From NCBI RefSeq assembly GCF_002735705.1, contig NZ_PDZL01000004.1:372001-436000 (forward strand): a stretch of DNA of 64,000 nt, read 5' to 3'. The notes below the pieces were generated by a model. That model did not search any database. It was not told the DNA's origin and was given only the letters and a program-made list of their open reading frames with translations. The position numbers and the translations under genes are program-made. The DNA comes from Janthinobacterium sp. BJB426. Lineage in GTDB: Bacteria; Pseudomonadota; Gammaproteobacteria; Burkholderiales; Burkholderiaceae_D. This document shows, one piece after another, positions 17,847 to 26,506 of the stretch (positions are counted from its first letter, which is position 1; each line of letters starts with the position of its first letter).

Positions 17847-19385
17847 TTGTCGTCTTCCTTCCGCGGCACAGCCATCGCCCCCTCTGCTGAACGACCCCTG
17901 CCGGCGTGGCGCGCCGGTGCCATGCTGTGCCTGGCGCTGCTGCTTTGCAGCGGTGCCGCGCAGGGCGCCAAGCCCACCGAACGCAGTAAGCAGAAGGCGG
18001 CCGCGGAAGCACAACGTGCAGGACTGCAACAAAAGCTGACGGCGCTCAAGCGCGACATCAGCCGCACGGAAAGCGCCAAGGATGACGCGGCCGATACCCT
18101 GGCCGAGTCGGAAGAGGCCATTTCCAATGCCAACCGCGCCTTGCGCGACCTGGCGCAGGAACAAAGCGCGACGGGTGTGAAACTCAATGCGCTGGGGCAA
18201 GAGCACCAGCAGTTGACGGCCACCGTCGAGAAACAAAAGACGCAGCTGTCGAAGTTGCTGCGTGAACAATATGTCGCCGGCAATGAAGACCGCATCAAGC
18301 TGCTCTTGTCGGGCGATAACCCGAACCGCATCAACCGCGACCTGCAATTGATGGCGTATGTGTCGCAGGCGCAGGCGCGCCTGCTGGAAGCCTTGCGCGC
18401 CAACTTGCTGGCCGTGGAGAAAAACCAGGCGGACGTGCAGAACGCCAAGGATGAACTGGAAGAAATCGCGCAGGAAGAGCGCGACCAGAAAGCCCTGCTG
18501 GTGCAGGAGAAGGCGCGCCGCGCCGCATTGCTGACGAGCTTGTCGCAACGCCTGGTGGCGCAGCGCAAGGAAGTGGGCAATGTCGAGCGCGACGAACAGC
18601 GCATGGGCAACCTGGTCGACAAGCTGGCAAAACTGATCGAAGAGCAGGCCGCCGCTGCCGCAGCGGAAAAGAAACGCCAGCAATTGCTGGCCGAACAGCG
18701 TGCCGCCGCCAAAGCGGCCGCCGACGCCAAGATTGCCGCGGAAAAACGCGAACGCCTGCTGGCCGCGCGCGCCAAGGCCGCCCAGGCGCAGGCCGAGCGC
18801 GAGCGCATTGCAAAAGAGCAACAAAACAAATCGGGCAAGATCAAGCCGCAAACGCCGCCACCGCCACCCGTGAAACTGGAACCGATCGATGACGACGAGC
18901 CGCCGCAAGTGGCCAAGGTGGCGACTAGGCCGGAACCGAAGCCCGAACCGGAGCCGGAGCGCCCAAGCCTGGGCCCGGCCGCGCCAGCCGGCGCCTTTGC
19001 CAGCCTGAAAGGGCAGCTGCGCGCGCCCGTGGCGGGCAAGATCGCCGCCCGCTTCGGCAGCAAGCGCGGTGACGGCCCCAGCTGGAAGGGCGTGTTCATC
19101 CGCACGGGCGAAGGCAGCGAGATCCACGCCATCGCCGGTGGCCGCGTCGTGTTTTCCGACTGGTTGCGCGGTTTCGGCAATTTGATCATCGTCGACCATG
19201 GCGGCCAGTACATGAGCATTTATGGCAACAACCAATCCCTGCTGAAAAGAGTGGGCGACGCCGTCAAGGGCGGCGACGCCATTGCCAGTGCGGGCAACAG
19301 CGGCGGCAACGAGGAATCAGGGCTATACTTTGAATTGCGTCATCAGGGCCGCGCCTTCGACCCCGCCACCTGGGTGAAGTTTTAA
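17847..19385 (+). CDS. EnvC-like murein hydrolase activator
   Basis: A periplasmic protein of about 512 residues that activates cell-division amidases. A hydrophobic signal (MLCLALLLCSGAAQ) precedes a long coiled coil (about residues 40-330, Lys/Glu/Ala/Gln-rich). A Pro-rich linker leads to a C-terminal LytM/M23 domain. The LytM metal ligands are lost: where active enzymes have HGN...YAH and HLHF, this reads DHGGQYMSIYGN and YFELRHQG, as in E. coli EnvC, so it should be a non-enzymatic activator. The start is uncertain: TTG 17847 right after gpmA, ATG 17922, or an earlier in-frame start inside gpmA. Confidence 0.88.
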   Translation: MSSSFRGTAIAPSAERPLPAWRAGAMLCLALLLCSGAAQGAKPTERSKQKAAAEAQRAGLQQKLTALKRDISRTESAKDDAADTLAESEEAISNANRALRDLAQEQSATGVKLNALGQEHQQLTATVEKQKTQLSKLLREQYVAGNEDRIKLLLSGDNPNRINRDLQLMAYVSQAQARLLEALRANLLAVEKNQADVQNAKDELEEIAQEERDQKALLVQEKARRAALLTSLSQRLVAQRKEVGNVERDEQRMGNLVDKLAKLIEEQAAAAAAEKKRQQLLAEQRAAAKAAADAKIAAEKRERLLAARAKAAQAQAERERIAKEQQNKSGKIKPQTPPPPPVKLEPIDDDEPPQVAKVATRPEPKPEPEPERPSLGPAAPAGAFASLKGQLRAPVAGKIAARFGSKRGDGPSWKGVFIRTGEGSEIHAIAGGRVVFSDWLRGFGNLIIVDHGGQYMSIYGNNQSLLKRVGDAVKGGDAIASAGNSGGNEESGLYFELRHQGRAFDPATWVKF

Positions 19386-19436
19386 TTCAGTTCCCACCAT
19401 TGCTGCGGCAGCGAATTTGTAGATTGCGAAGAATAC

Positions 19437-20930
19437 ATGGGTATCAAAGTCAAAAGTATCGGCCTGATCGGTCTGGGCGTCCTGGCCGGCATCGGCATGT
19501 CGCTGCAGTTCCCGGCCGTGGCGCAGAAGATCACGAATGCCCCGCTGCCGCTCGACGAGCTGCGCCAGCTGTCCGACGTCTTTGGCCTGATCAAGTCCGA
19601 TTACGTCGAGAAGGTGGAAGACAAGAAACTCTTGACGGAAGCCATTTCCGGCATGGTCTCGTCGCTCGATCCGCACTCCGTGTATCTGGATAAGAATGCC
19701 TTCAAGGAAATGCGCGAAAGCGTGCAGGGCAAGTTTGTCGGCATCGGCATCGAAGTGAGCATGGAAGACGGCTATGTGAAAGTCGTCTCGCCCATCGAGG
19801 ACAGCCCTGCCGCCAAGGCCGGCATCCTGGCGGGCGACCTGATCACCCGCCTCGACAATATCCCGCTGAAAGGCTTGCAGCTGGAAGAAGTCATCAAGAA
19901 GATGCGCGGCCAGCCGGGCACCAAGCTGGTGCTGACGATGTCGCGCAAGGGCGAAAGCAAGCCGCTGGTGTTCCCCATCGTGCGCGAGGAAATCCGCGTG
20001 CAAAGCGTGAAGGCCAAGATGGTCGCGCCCGGCTATGCCTGGCTGCGCATCGCCCAGTTCCAGGAACCGACCGTCGGTGACATGGTCAAAAAGATCAACG
20101 CCCTGTATGCGCAAGACCCCAAGCTCAAGGGCCTGGTGCTGGACTTGCGTAACGATCCCGGCGGCGTCGTGCCGGGAGCCATTGGCGTGGCGACAGCATT
20201 TCTTCCGGGTAACTCCGTGATCGTTTCCACCAAGGGCCAATTACCCGAGTCGAAACAGGTGTTTTATGGCCGCCGCGAATTTTATGCGCCGCCGGGCGCC
20301 AAGGCCGATCCGCTGGCCAAGCTGCCGGCAGGGCTGAAAACCGTGCCGCTGGTGGTGCTGGTCAATGCCGGCTCCGCTTCCGCCTCGGAAATCGTCGCCG
20401 GCGCCTTGCAGGATTACCAGCGCGCCACCGTCATCGGCACGCAAACGTTCGGCAAGGGTTCCGTGCAAACCTTGCGCCAGATCACGGCCGACACGGCCGT
20501 CAAGCTGACGACGGCCCGCTACTACACGCCGAAGGGCCGGGCCATCCAGGCGCGCGGCATCGTGCCGGACTTGCTGGTCGATGAAACGGCCGAGGGCGAC
20601 GGCTGGAACAGCCTGCGTATCCGCGAGGCGGACCTGGAAAAACACCTGAGCAGCAACGACGGCAAGCCGGAAGCGGCCAAGCCAACCATGGAAGGCATGC
20701 AGGATCAATTGGAAGAAGAGCAGCGCCTGATCGCCACGGCGAAAAAGCGCAAACCGCTCGAATACGGCGCCAAGGATGATTTCCAGCTGCAGCAAGCGCT
20801 GAACCATTTCCAGGGCTTGCCGGTGCAGCTGGCCAAGGTGGACCCGAAGGCGGAGAAGATCGGCGCCAAGCCGGAAATTGCTTCCGACATCAAGGCCGAT
20901 GACAAGAAGATTCCTGTACAAAAACCGTAG
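19437..20930 (+). CDS. CtpA-type carboxy-terminal processing protease (S41)
   Basis: A 497-residue periplasmic serine protease with an N-terminal signal or anchor (6-29), a PDZ domain (about 95-180) and the S41 catalytic domain (about 185-380). The Ser-Lys dyad is present: S315 in GSASASEIV and K340 in FGKGSVQT. CtpA proteases trim or degrade envelope proteins and control peptidoglycan hydrolases. Its position 51 bases after the EnvC-like activator, a cell-wall hydrolase regulator, fits that role. A charged C-terminal extension of about 100 residues follows the catalytic domain. Confidence 0.93.
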   Translation: MGIKVKSIGLIGLGVLAGIGMSLQFPAVAQKITNAPLPLDELRQLSDVFGLIKSDYVEKVEDKKLLTEAISGMVSSLDPHSVYLDKNAFKEMRESVQGKFVGIGIEVSMEDGYVKVVSPIEDSPAAKAGILAGDLITRLDNIPLKGLQLEEVIKKMRGQPGTKLVLTMSRKGESKPLVFPIVREEIRVQSVKAKMVAPGYAWLRIAQFQEPTVGDMVKKINALYAQDPKLKGLVLDLRNDPGGVVPGAIGVATAFLPGNSVIVSTKGQLPESKQVFYGRREFYAPPGAKADPLAKLPAGLKTVPLVVLVNAGSASASEIVAGALQDYQRATVIGTQTFGKGSVQTLRQITADTAVKLTTARYYTPKGRAIQARGIVPDLLVDETAEGDGWNSLRIREADLEKHLSSNDGKPEAAKPTMEGMQDQLEEEQRLIATAKKRKPLEYGAKDDFQLQQALNHFQGLPVQLAKVDPKAEKIGAKPEIASDIKADDKKIPVQKP

Positions 20931-20938
20931 TCGCCGCC

Positions 20939-21700
20939 ATGAACGACCATCAGCTGCTGCGCTATTCGCGCCATATCCTGCTTGATCAGATCGGCATCGA
21001 AGGCCAGCAAGCCTTGCTCGACGCGCATGTGCTGGTGATCGGCGCGGGCGGGCTCGGCTCGCCGGCGGCCATGTATTTGGCCGCCAGCGGTGTCGGCAAG
21101 CTGACCCTGGTCGATGACGATACGGTCGATCTGACCAATCTGCAGCGCCAGATCGCCCACACGACGGCCCGCGTGGGCCAGCCGAAAGTGCTGTCGGCGC
21201 GCGAGACCTTGACCGGCATCAATCCCGAGATCGATATCATCGCCTTGCAGGAGCGCCTCGACGGCGCGCGCCTGGCCGAACTGGTCTGCTCCGCCACGGT
21301 GGTGCTCGACTGCACCGACAACTTCGCCACGCGCCATGCCGTCAACCGCGCCTGCGTGGCGGCCAGGGTGCCGCTGGTGTCGGGCGCCGTGATCCGTTTC
21401 GACGGGCAAGTGAGCGTGTTCGACCCGCGCACGGGTACCCAGCCATGTTATTCCTGCCTGTTTCCGCAGGAGCAGCAGTTCACGGACGAGGCGTGCTCGA
21501 CCATGGGCGTGTTCGCGCCGCTGGTCGGCGTGGTGGGCGCGATGCAGGCGGCCGAGGCCCTGAAACTCATCATGGGCGCGGGTGTATCCTTGGCCGGACG
21601 GTTGCTGCTGCTCGACGGCTTGCACATGGAGTGGAGCAGCATGCGCGTCGCGCGTGACCCCGGCTGCGCCGTTTGCGGCGAAGTGGTCTTGCCGGCCTGA
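20939..21700 (+). CDS. MoeB/ThiF-family adenylyltransferase
   Basis: A 253-residue E1-like enzyme that adenylates the C-terminal Gly of a ubiquitin-like sulfur carrier (MoaD for molybdopterin, ThiS for thiamine). The ATP-binding GAGGLGS is at 35-41, DLTNLQRQ at about 65 and two CxxC zinc pairs (CYSC, CAVC) flank ACSTMGVFAPLVG with the candidate catalytic Cys. Sequence alone does not decide between MoeB and ThiF; no carrier gene is adjacent. It follows ctpA by 8 bases. Confidence 0.9.
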   Translation: MNDHQLLRYSRHILLDQIGIEGQQALLDAHVLVIGAGGLGSPAAMYLAASGVGKLTLVDDDTVDLTNLQRQIAHTTARVGQPKVLSARETLTGINPEIDIIALQERLDGARLAELVCSATVVLDCTDNFATRHAVNRACVAARVPLVSGAVIRFDGQVSVFDPRTGTQPCYSCLFPQEQQFTDEACSTMGVFAPLVGVVGAMQAAEALKLIMGAGVSLAGRLLLLDGLHMEWSSMRVARDPGCAVCGEVVLPA

Positions 21701-21724
21701 CAGGCCCCGCAGAAATTTTTCCCT

Positions 21725-21759
21725 ATATGACAGGCTTTGTCATATTTCCGCTTTATACT
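21725..21759 (+). promoter_or_regulatory. Palindrome and -10 box upstream of the T2SS operon
   Basis: A perfect 8-bp inverted repeat ATATGACA-GGCTT-TGTCATAT (21725-21745) is followed by a good -10 hexamer TATACT (21754-21759), 35 bases before the gspG ATG. No good -35 sits at 17 bases from the -10. The arrangement suggests an activator- or repressor-controlled promoter for the whole gsp operon. Confidence 0.55.
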
Positions 21760-21793
21760 CTGCACTCATTACTCACCTTCTTCTCTCTTTCTT

Positions 21794-22246
21794 ATGCAAA
21801 ACGCAGCAAACCATCCGATACGCCAGCGCCGCGCGCGCGGCTTCACTTTGATCGAAATCATGGTCGTGGTGGTGATCATGGGTATCCTCGCGTCGCTGGT
21901 GGTGCCCAAGCTGATCGCCCGCACGGGCGAGTCGAAAGTGGCGGCGGCGAAAGTCGACATCGCTACCGTGATGCAAGCCTTGAAACTGTATCGCCTGGAT
22001 AACCAGCGCTACCCGACCACCGAGCAGGGCTTGCAGGCGCTGATCGAAAAACCGACCACGGGACCGGCCGCGAATGGCTGGAAAGCGGGCGGCTACCTGG
22101 AAAAAATGCCGAAGGATCCATGGGGCAACCCGTACCAGTTCCTGTCGCCGGGCGTGAAAGGCGAAGTCGACATCATTTCGCTGGGCGCCGACGGCCAGCC
22201 TGGCGGTAGCGGCGACGACGCCGATATCGGTTCCTGGGAACTGTAA
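21794..22246 (+). CDS. gspG: GspG, major pseudopilin of type II secretion
   Basis: A 150-residue major pseudopilin. The short basic leader ends in RARG, with prepilin cleavage before FTLIEIMVVVVIMGIL (F+1, E+5). The body has the family motifs RYPTTEQGLQAL, KDPWGNPYQ and the Ca-binding C-terminal loop DADIGSWEL. It polymerises into the periplasmic pseudopilus that pushes substrates through the secretin. I start it at ATG 21794; a TTG at 21737 would give an unusually long leader. It is first in the gsp operon. Confidence 0.96.
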   Translation: MQNAANHPIRQRRARGFTLIEIMVVVVIMGILASLVVPKLIARTGESKVAAAKVDIATVMQALKLYRLDNQRYPTTEQGLQALIEKPTTGPAANGWKAGGYLEKMPKDPWGNPYQFLSPGVKGEVDIISLGADGQPGGSGDDADIGSWEL

Positions 22247-22258
22247 GTTTTCCATTGC

Positions 22259-22753
22259 ATGCCTGCCATGACCACCGGTCGCGCACCGCCCCGGCCACGC
22301 GCCAGCGGCTTCACGCTGATCGAATTGCTGGTGGTGATGGTCATCATCGGCGTGACCCTGGGCCTGGTGTCGCTGAACGCGATGCCGAATGGCCAGCAAG
22401 CCTTGCAAAAGGAAGCCGAGCGCATCGCGCTGCTGCTGCAACTGGCGCGCGATGAAGCCATCGTGCGCAGCCGGCAGGTGGCGTTCGAGGCTGACGAAAA
22501 TCAATACCGTTTCCTGGTTCTCAATGAAAAGCTGTGGCAGCCCGTGACGCAGGACGATTTGCTGCGCGAGCGCGCGTTTGCCAACACGCCCATGCTGCTC
22601 AGCGTGCAGCCCTCGAACAGCGTGGCCCAGCCGCTGCGCATCATCTTCGGCCGCGAACCGGTCGACAAGCCTTTCGTGCTGACTTTGGCCAGTGGCGAGC
22701 GCAGCGTGGCCATCCGCGCCGACGGCATCGGCCACTTCACGGTCGAGCAATGA
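22259..22753 (+). CDS. gspH: GspH, minor pseudopilin
   Basis: A 164-residue minor pseudopilin. The leader ends in ASG before FTLIELLVVMVIIGV. The GspH body has the QLARDEAIVRSRQVAFE helix-strand region and ends in GIGHFTVEQ. It sits at or near the pseudopilus tip complex. It follows gspG by 12 bases and overlaps gspI by 4 bases (ATGA). Confidence 0.92.
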   Translation: MPAMTTGRAPPRPRASGFTLIELLVVMVIIGVTLGLVSLNAMPNGQQALQKEAERIALLLQLARDEAIVRSRQVAFEADENQYRFLVLNEKLWQPVTQDDLLRERAFANTPMLLSVQPSNSVAQPLRIIFGREPVDKPFVLTLASGERSVAIRADGIGHFTVEQ

Positions 22754-23133
22754 TGGCCTTCCCACGACAACGCCGCCAGCGTGGCTTTACTTTGCTGGAA
22801 GTCCTGGTCGCCCTCGTCATCGTCGGCACGGCCCTGGGCGCCTCCCTGCGCGCCGTCGGCAGCCTGACGCAAAACAGCGACGGCTTGCGCAGCGCCATGA
22901 TGGCCACCTGGTCGGCGGAAAACCATTTGGTGCGCTTGCGCCTGGCGAAAACGTTCCCGCAGACGGGCAAGCGCACGGTCGACTGCCCGCAGGGCGATTT
23001 AAAACTCATTTGCGAAGAGGAAGTGGTGGCCACGCCGAATCCCCGCATCCGGCAAGTGCGCGTCAACGTGTACGACGCGCAATATCCGGCCCGGCGCATC
23101 GTGCGCCTGGTATTACTTTCCTTTAACGACTGA
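22750..23133 (+). CDS. gspI: GspI, minor pseudopilin
   Basis: A 127-residue minor pseudopilin. The basic leader ends in RQRG before FTLLEVLVALVIVGTAL. The WSAENHLVRLRL segment is typical of GspI. It forms the tip complex with GspJ and GspK. The ATG at 22750 overlaps the gspH stop (ATGA) and the stop overlaps the gspJ start (TGATG), so expression is tightly coupled. Confidence 0.93.
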   Translation: MMAFPRQRRQRGFTLLEVLVALVIVGTALGASLRAVGSLTQNSDGLRSAMMATWSAENHLVRLRLAKTFPQTGKRTVDCPQGDLKLICEEEVVATPNPRIRQVRVNVYDAQYPARRIVRLVLLSFND

Positions 23134-23756
23134 TGGCGCGCCGTCATCTTCCCGCCAAGGGGTTCACCCTGATCGAGCTGCTCGTGGCGATCGGCATCCT
23201 GGCCATGGTCGCCGTGTTGGGCTGGCGCGGCCTGGACAGCATCATGCGCTCGCGCGAAGTGCTGACCAGCCAGCTGGAACAGGCGCGCGGCATGCAGCTG
23301 GCGTTTGCCCAGATGCAGAGCGATTGCGACCACCTGGCCGGCGCCGGCCAGAACAATACCCTGCTGAATGGCCGCATCAACCTGTCGGCGGAGACTGACC
23401 GCCTGACCCTGGTGCGCCTGGCCGCCTCGGAACAGGAGCCGCAGCAGTTGCAAGTGGTCACTTACCGCCTGCGCGGCGGCGTGCTGACGCGGCGCGAGTC
23501 GAACGGCACGCGCGACCTGGCCGTGCTCGACACCCTGTGGCAGGCGGCGCGCGACGATACCGATACCTCCAGCGCCGACGTCACCTTGATGAACGGCGTC
23601 GACAGCATGGTCATGCGCGGCTGGAACAATGGCGCCTGGAACGTGCTGACGGCGGGCGCCACCATCTCCACGCAAGTGCCGGGCCTGGAAGTGACCCTGC
23701 AGATGCCGGGCCAGGACGCGGGCCTGTCGAAAGTCTTTTTATTGGGGCCGGGATGA
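23133..23756 (+). CDS. gspJ: GspJ, minor pseudopilin
   Basis: A 207-residue minor pseudopilin. The leader MARRHLPAKG precedes FTLIELLVAIGILAMVAVLGWRG. The body contains the family's ARGMQLAFAQMQSDCDHL helix and a late WNNGAWN motif. Partner of GspI and GspK in the pseudopilus tip. It overlaps both gspI and gspK by a few bases. Confidence 0.93.
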   Translation: MARRHLPAKGFTLIELLVAIGILAMVAVLGWRGLDSIMRSREVLTSQLEQARGMQLAFAQMQSDCDHLAGAGQNNTLLNGRINLSAETDRLTLVRLAASEQEPQQLQVVTYRLRGGVLTRRESNGTRDLAVLDTLWQAARDDTDTSSADVTLMNGVDSMVMRGWNNGAWNVLTAGATISTQVPGLEVTLQMPGQDAGLSKVFLLGPG

Positions 23757-24727
23757 CGCGCTTCAAGTTTCCCTCGCGCCAGCGCGGCGTGGCCGTCATC
23801 ACGGCCCTGCTGCTGACGGCGCTGGCTATTACCGTTGTCGCCAGCCTGTTCTGGCAGCAGCAGGTGCAAGTGCGTTCGATGGAAAACCAGCGCCTGCGCC
23901 TGCAGACGCAGTGGGCCATGCGTGGCATGGTCGACTTCGCCCGCTTCTGGCTGCGGCAGGACAACCCCATGCTGACGGCGCTCGATGGCGTTTGGGCCAC
24001 GCCCATCGAGGAAGCGCGGCTCGACGATTATGTGGACCGCGAAAAGGTCGACACGGAAAAATTCGACGCCACCGTCTCGGGCCGCGCACTCGATGCGCAG
24101 GCGCGCTTCAATATTACGAACCTGCTTGAAGCCACGGGCGGCATCAATGCGAAGCAGGTGCTGGCCTACCAGCGACTGTTATCCAACTTGCAGCTCGATA
24201 GTTCCCTGGCGCAAGCGACGGCCGATGCCGTGCTGCGCGCGAAGCCGAAACCGCGCACTGTTGCCAGCGGCACCGACGGCAAGACGCCCGCCGCCATGCC
24301 CGCATCGGGCGGCGGCAGCGAGCCGGTGGCGTTCACGCAGGTCGAGGATTTGCTGGCCGTGCCTGGCTACACGCCACAGATCATTGAAAAACTGCGCGAT
24401 TTCATCATCGTATTGCCGGAAATAACGCCCGTGAACGTGAATACGGCCCCGGCCGAGGTGCTGGCGGCCGTGACGATGATGTCGCTGTCCGAGGCCAGCG
24501 CCCTGACTTTGAGCAATCCGCGCAAAAAGTTTGTCGATAAGTTAAATTTCCAGAATAATATTAATGCTGCATTGATTGAAGGCGTGGAACTCGATGTGAA
24601 GAGCCGCTACTTCCTCACCGTCATCCGCGTGCGGCTGGATCGTGCCGCCCTGGACGCCGTGGCGCTCGTCAATCGAAAAACGGATCCGCAACGCACCACC
24701 AGCCTGGTCTGGCTGCGGGAAAATTAA
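23753..24727 (+). CDS. gspK: GspK, pseudopilus tip protein
   Basis: A 324-residue large minor pseudopilin. The leader RQRG is followed by VAVITALLLTALAITVVASLFW; the usual Glu at +5 is absent, as is normal for GspK. The body includes FARFWLRQD, a helical domain and the INVNTAP-like VNVNTAPAEVL helix-hairpin-helix segment. It caps the pseudopilus. The ATG overlaps the gspJ stop. Confidence 0.94.
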   Translation: MTRFKFPSRQRGVAVITALLLTALAITVVASLFWQQQVQVRSMENQRLRLQTQWAMRGMVDFARFWLRQDNPMLTALDGVWATPIEEARLDDYVDREKVDTEKFDATVSGRALDAQARFNITNLLEATGGINAKQVLAYQRLLSNLQLDSSLAQATADAVLRAKPKPRTVASGTDGKTPAAMPASGGGSEPVAFTQVEDLLAVPGYTPQIIEKLRDFIIVLPEITPVNVNTAPAEVLAAVTMMSLSEASALTLSNPRKKFVDKLNFQNNINAALIEGVELDVKSRYFLTVIRVRLDRAALDAVALVNRKTDPQRTTSLVWLREN

Positions 24728-24746
24728 CAGCTGAAAGCGAGTCACT

Positions 24747-25976
24747 TTGACAATATTGTATATCCGTCACCCGGCCAAGGCGTCTACCAACAGCGCGCCT
24801 GCCTGCTCCTTTGTGCTGGCCGGCGACGGCGGCGCCCTGTTGCAACAGGGCAGCGCGCCGCTGGGCAGCCTGGGCCAGCTGATCGCCGGCGCGAAGCAGG
24901 TGCTGCTGCTGCTGGCCGCGGCCGATGTGACCCTGCTGCGCCTGAAAATGCCGCCGCTGGCCGGCGCCCGTTTGCGCGCAGCCTTGCCGGGCCTGGTGGA
25001 AGAACACATTTTGGGCGACGCGCAGGATTGCCTGCTGGTTGCCGGCGCGCCCGACGCTGCCGGCATGCGCACGGTGGCCGTGGCGCAGCGCGCCTGGGCC
25101 GAGGTACTCGTCAAGGCTTTGCTGGCGCAGGGCGCGCGCAAGGTGGTGCTGCTGCCGTCGCAGCTGTGCCTGCCCTTGCAGCCGGGCAGCGTGACGGCCG
25201 CCTTGCAGGCAAGCGGCGACGGCCTGGAACTGGCCTTGCGCCAGGCGCCGCAAGAGGGCCTGGGCCTGGTCTTGCCGCCCCAGCCGCAGCAGGCGCTGCT
25301 GACGACGCGCGCCTTTGCCGGCGATGTGCCGCTGACGGTCTATGTGGCGCAGGCCGAGCTGGCGCACTATCAACAGCTGGCCGCCGGCATGGAGGGTGTG
25401 ACGGTGGAGCTGGACCACTGGGCGCACTGGATCGCCGGCGCCAAGGGCGCGGGACTGGACCTGGCCGGCGCCCTGGGCACGGCCACGGGATCGGCCACTG
25501 AATGGCGCCGCTGGCGCTGGCCGCTGCGCCTGGCGCTGCTGGCCGTGATCGTCAACCTGGCCGGCATGAATATCGAATGGATGCGCCTGAAGCGCGAGGC
25601 CGCCACCGTGCGCACCTCGATGCAGCAAACCTTCAAGGCTGCGTATCCGAACGAAGCGCCCGTGTATGGCCTGGAAGCGGAGCAGATGCGGCGCAATATC
25701 GCCGCTGCCCGCCTGCAGGGCGGGCAGGCCAGCATGGATGATTTTACGAGCATGAGCGCGGCCCTGGGCGAGGCGCTGGGCGGCCTGGCCGGGCGCGGCG
25801 TGGTGGCCTCGCTGGAATACCGCGAGCGCAGCCTGATCGTCAGGCTGAAGCCGGACATGGTCGACGCCAGCGCCCAGGCGCAGGTACGCGATGGCCTGGC
25901 CGCGCGCAAACTGGCCTTGAATGAAACGGCGCCGGGCGTGTGGAAGATCACGCCGGTCACGGGAGCAAAAGCATGA
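24747..25976 (+). CDS. gspL: GspL, inner-membrane assembly platform protein
   Basis: A 409-residue bitopic protein. A cytoplasmic actin-like domain (about 1-245) that binds GspE is followed by one membrane helix (about 255-275, LRLALLAVIVNLAG) and a periplasmic ferredoxin-like domain that contacts GspM. The reading frame opens with TTG at 24747, 19 bases after gspK; no ATG near that position is in frame, so a TTG start is likely. The stop overlaps the gspM start (ATGA). Confidence 0.9.
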   Translation: MTILYIRHPAKASTNSAPACSFVLAGDGGALLQQGSAPLGSLGQLIAGAKQVLLLLAAADVTLLRLKMPPLAGARLRAALPGLVEEHILGDAQDCLLVAGAPDAAGMRTVAVAQRAWAEVLVKALLAQGARKVVLLPSQLCLPLQPGSVTAALQASGDGLELALRQAPQEGLGLVLPPQPQQALLTTRAFAGDVPLTVYVAQAELAHYQQLAAGMEGVTVELDHWAHWIAGAKGAGLDLAGALGTATGSATEWRRWRWPLRLALLAVIVNLAGMNIEWMRLKREAATVRTSMQQTFKAAYPNEAPVYGLEAEQMRRNIAAARLQGGQASMDDFTSMSAALGEALGGLAGRGVVASLEYRERSLIVRLKPDMVDASAQAQVRDGLAARKLALNETAPGVWKITPVTGAKA

Positions 25977-26506
25977 GTGCAGCAGTCAACAAGGCGCGCG
26001 CCGCGTGGGCGGGGCAGCAGCAGGCCGTGCAGGCCTTCTGGGCCGAACGCACGCAGCAGGAGCGCAAGCTCCTGACTATCGGCGGCGTGGTGGCGGGGCT
26101 GGCCCTCGTTTACGCCGTGTTTTTCGAGCCGGCCTGGACGGGCCGCATCGCCTTGCAAAAGAGCTTGCCCGAGCTGCGCCAGAATGCGGCCCAGCTGCAG
26201 GCGCTGGCGCGTGAAGCGGGCGACCTGGCGCGTCAGGCGCCCGTGCAGGTGGCGCCGATGAGCCGTGACAGCCTCGATGCGTCGCTGAAGGCGCGCGGCC
26301 TGGCGCCGCAATCGCTGTCGCTGACGGGAGAATACGCGCGCGTGCAATTGAACGGCGTGCCGTTCGCCAGCGTCATGCTGTGGCTCGATGGCTTGCGCCG
26401 CGAAGGCCGCGTGGCGGTGCAGGAAGCGAAGATCACGGCGCAGGGCAAGGCGGGCTTGGTCGACGCCAGTTTGAGCCTGCACCAGAGCCCGGGCGCGGCG
26501 CGATGA
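25973..26506 (+). CDS. gspM: GspM, inner-membrane assembly platform protein
   Basis: A 177-residue protein with a short cytosolic N-terminus, one membrane helix (about 36-53, LLTIGGVVAGLALVYAVFF) and a small periplasmic ferredoxin-like domain. It pairs with GspL and stabilises the platform. The ATG at 25973 overlaps the gspL stop and its own stop overlaps the gspN start. Confidence 0.92.
   Translation: MSAAVNKARAAWAGQQQAVQAFWAERTQQERKLLTIGGVVAGLALVYAVFFEPAWTGRIALQKSLPELRQNAAQLQALAREAGDLARQAPVQVAPMSRDSLDASLKARGLAPQSLSLTGEYARVQLNGVPFASVMLWLDGLRREGRVAVQEAKITAQGKAGLVDASLSLHQSPGAAR

Noticed and set aside
17054-19219. A 721-residue Ser/Cys-rich minus-strand open frame over gpmA and envC
   Set aside because: Its Ser/Arg/Cys composition is the mirror image of the plus-strand codons; gpmA and the EnvC-like gene are unmistakable.
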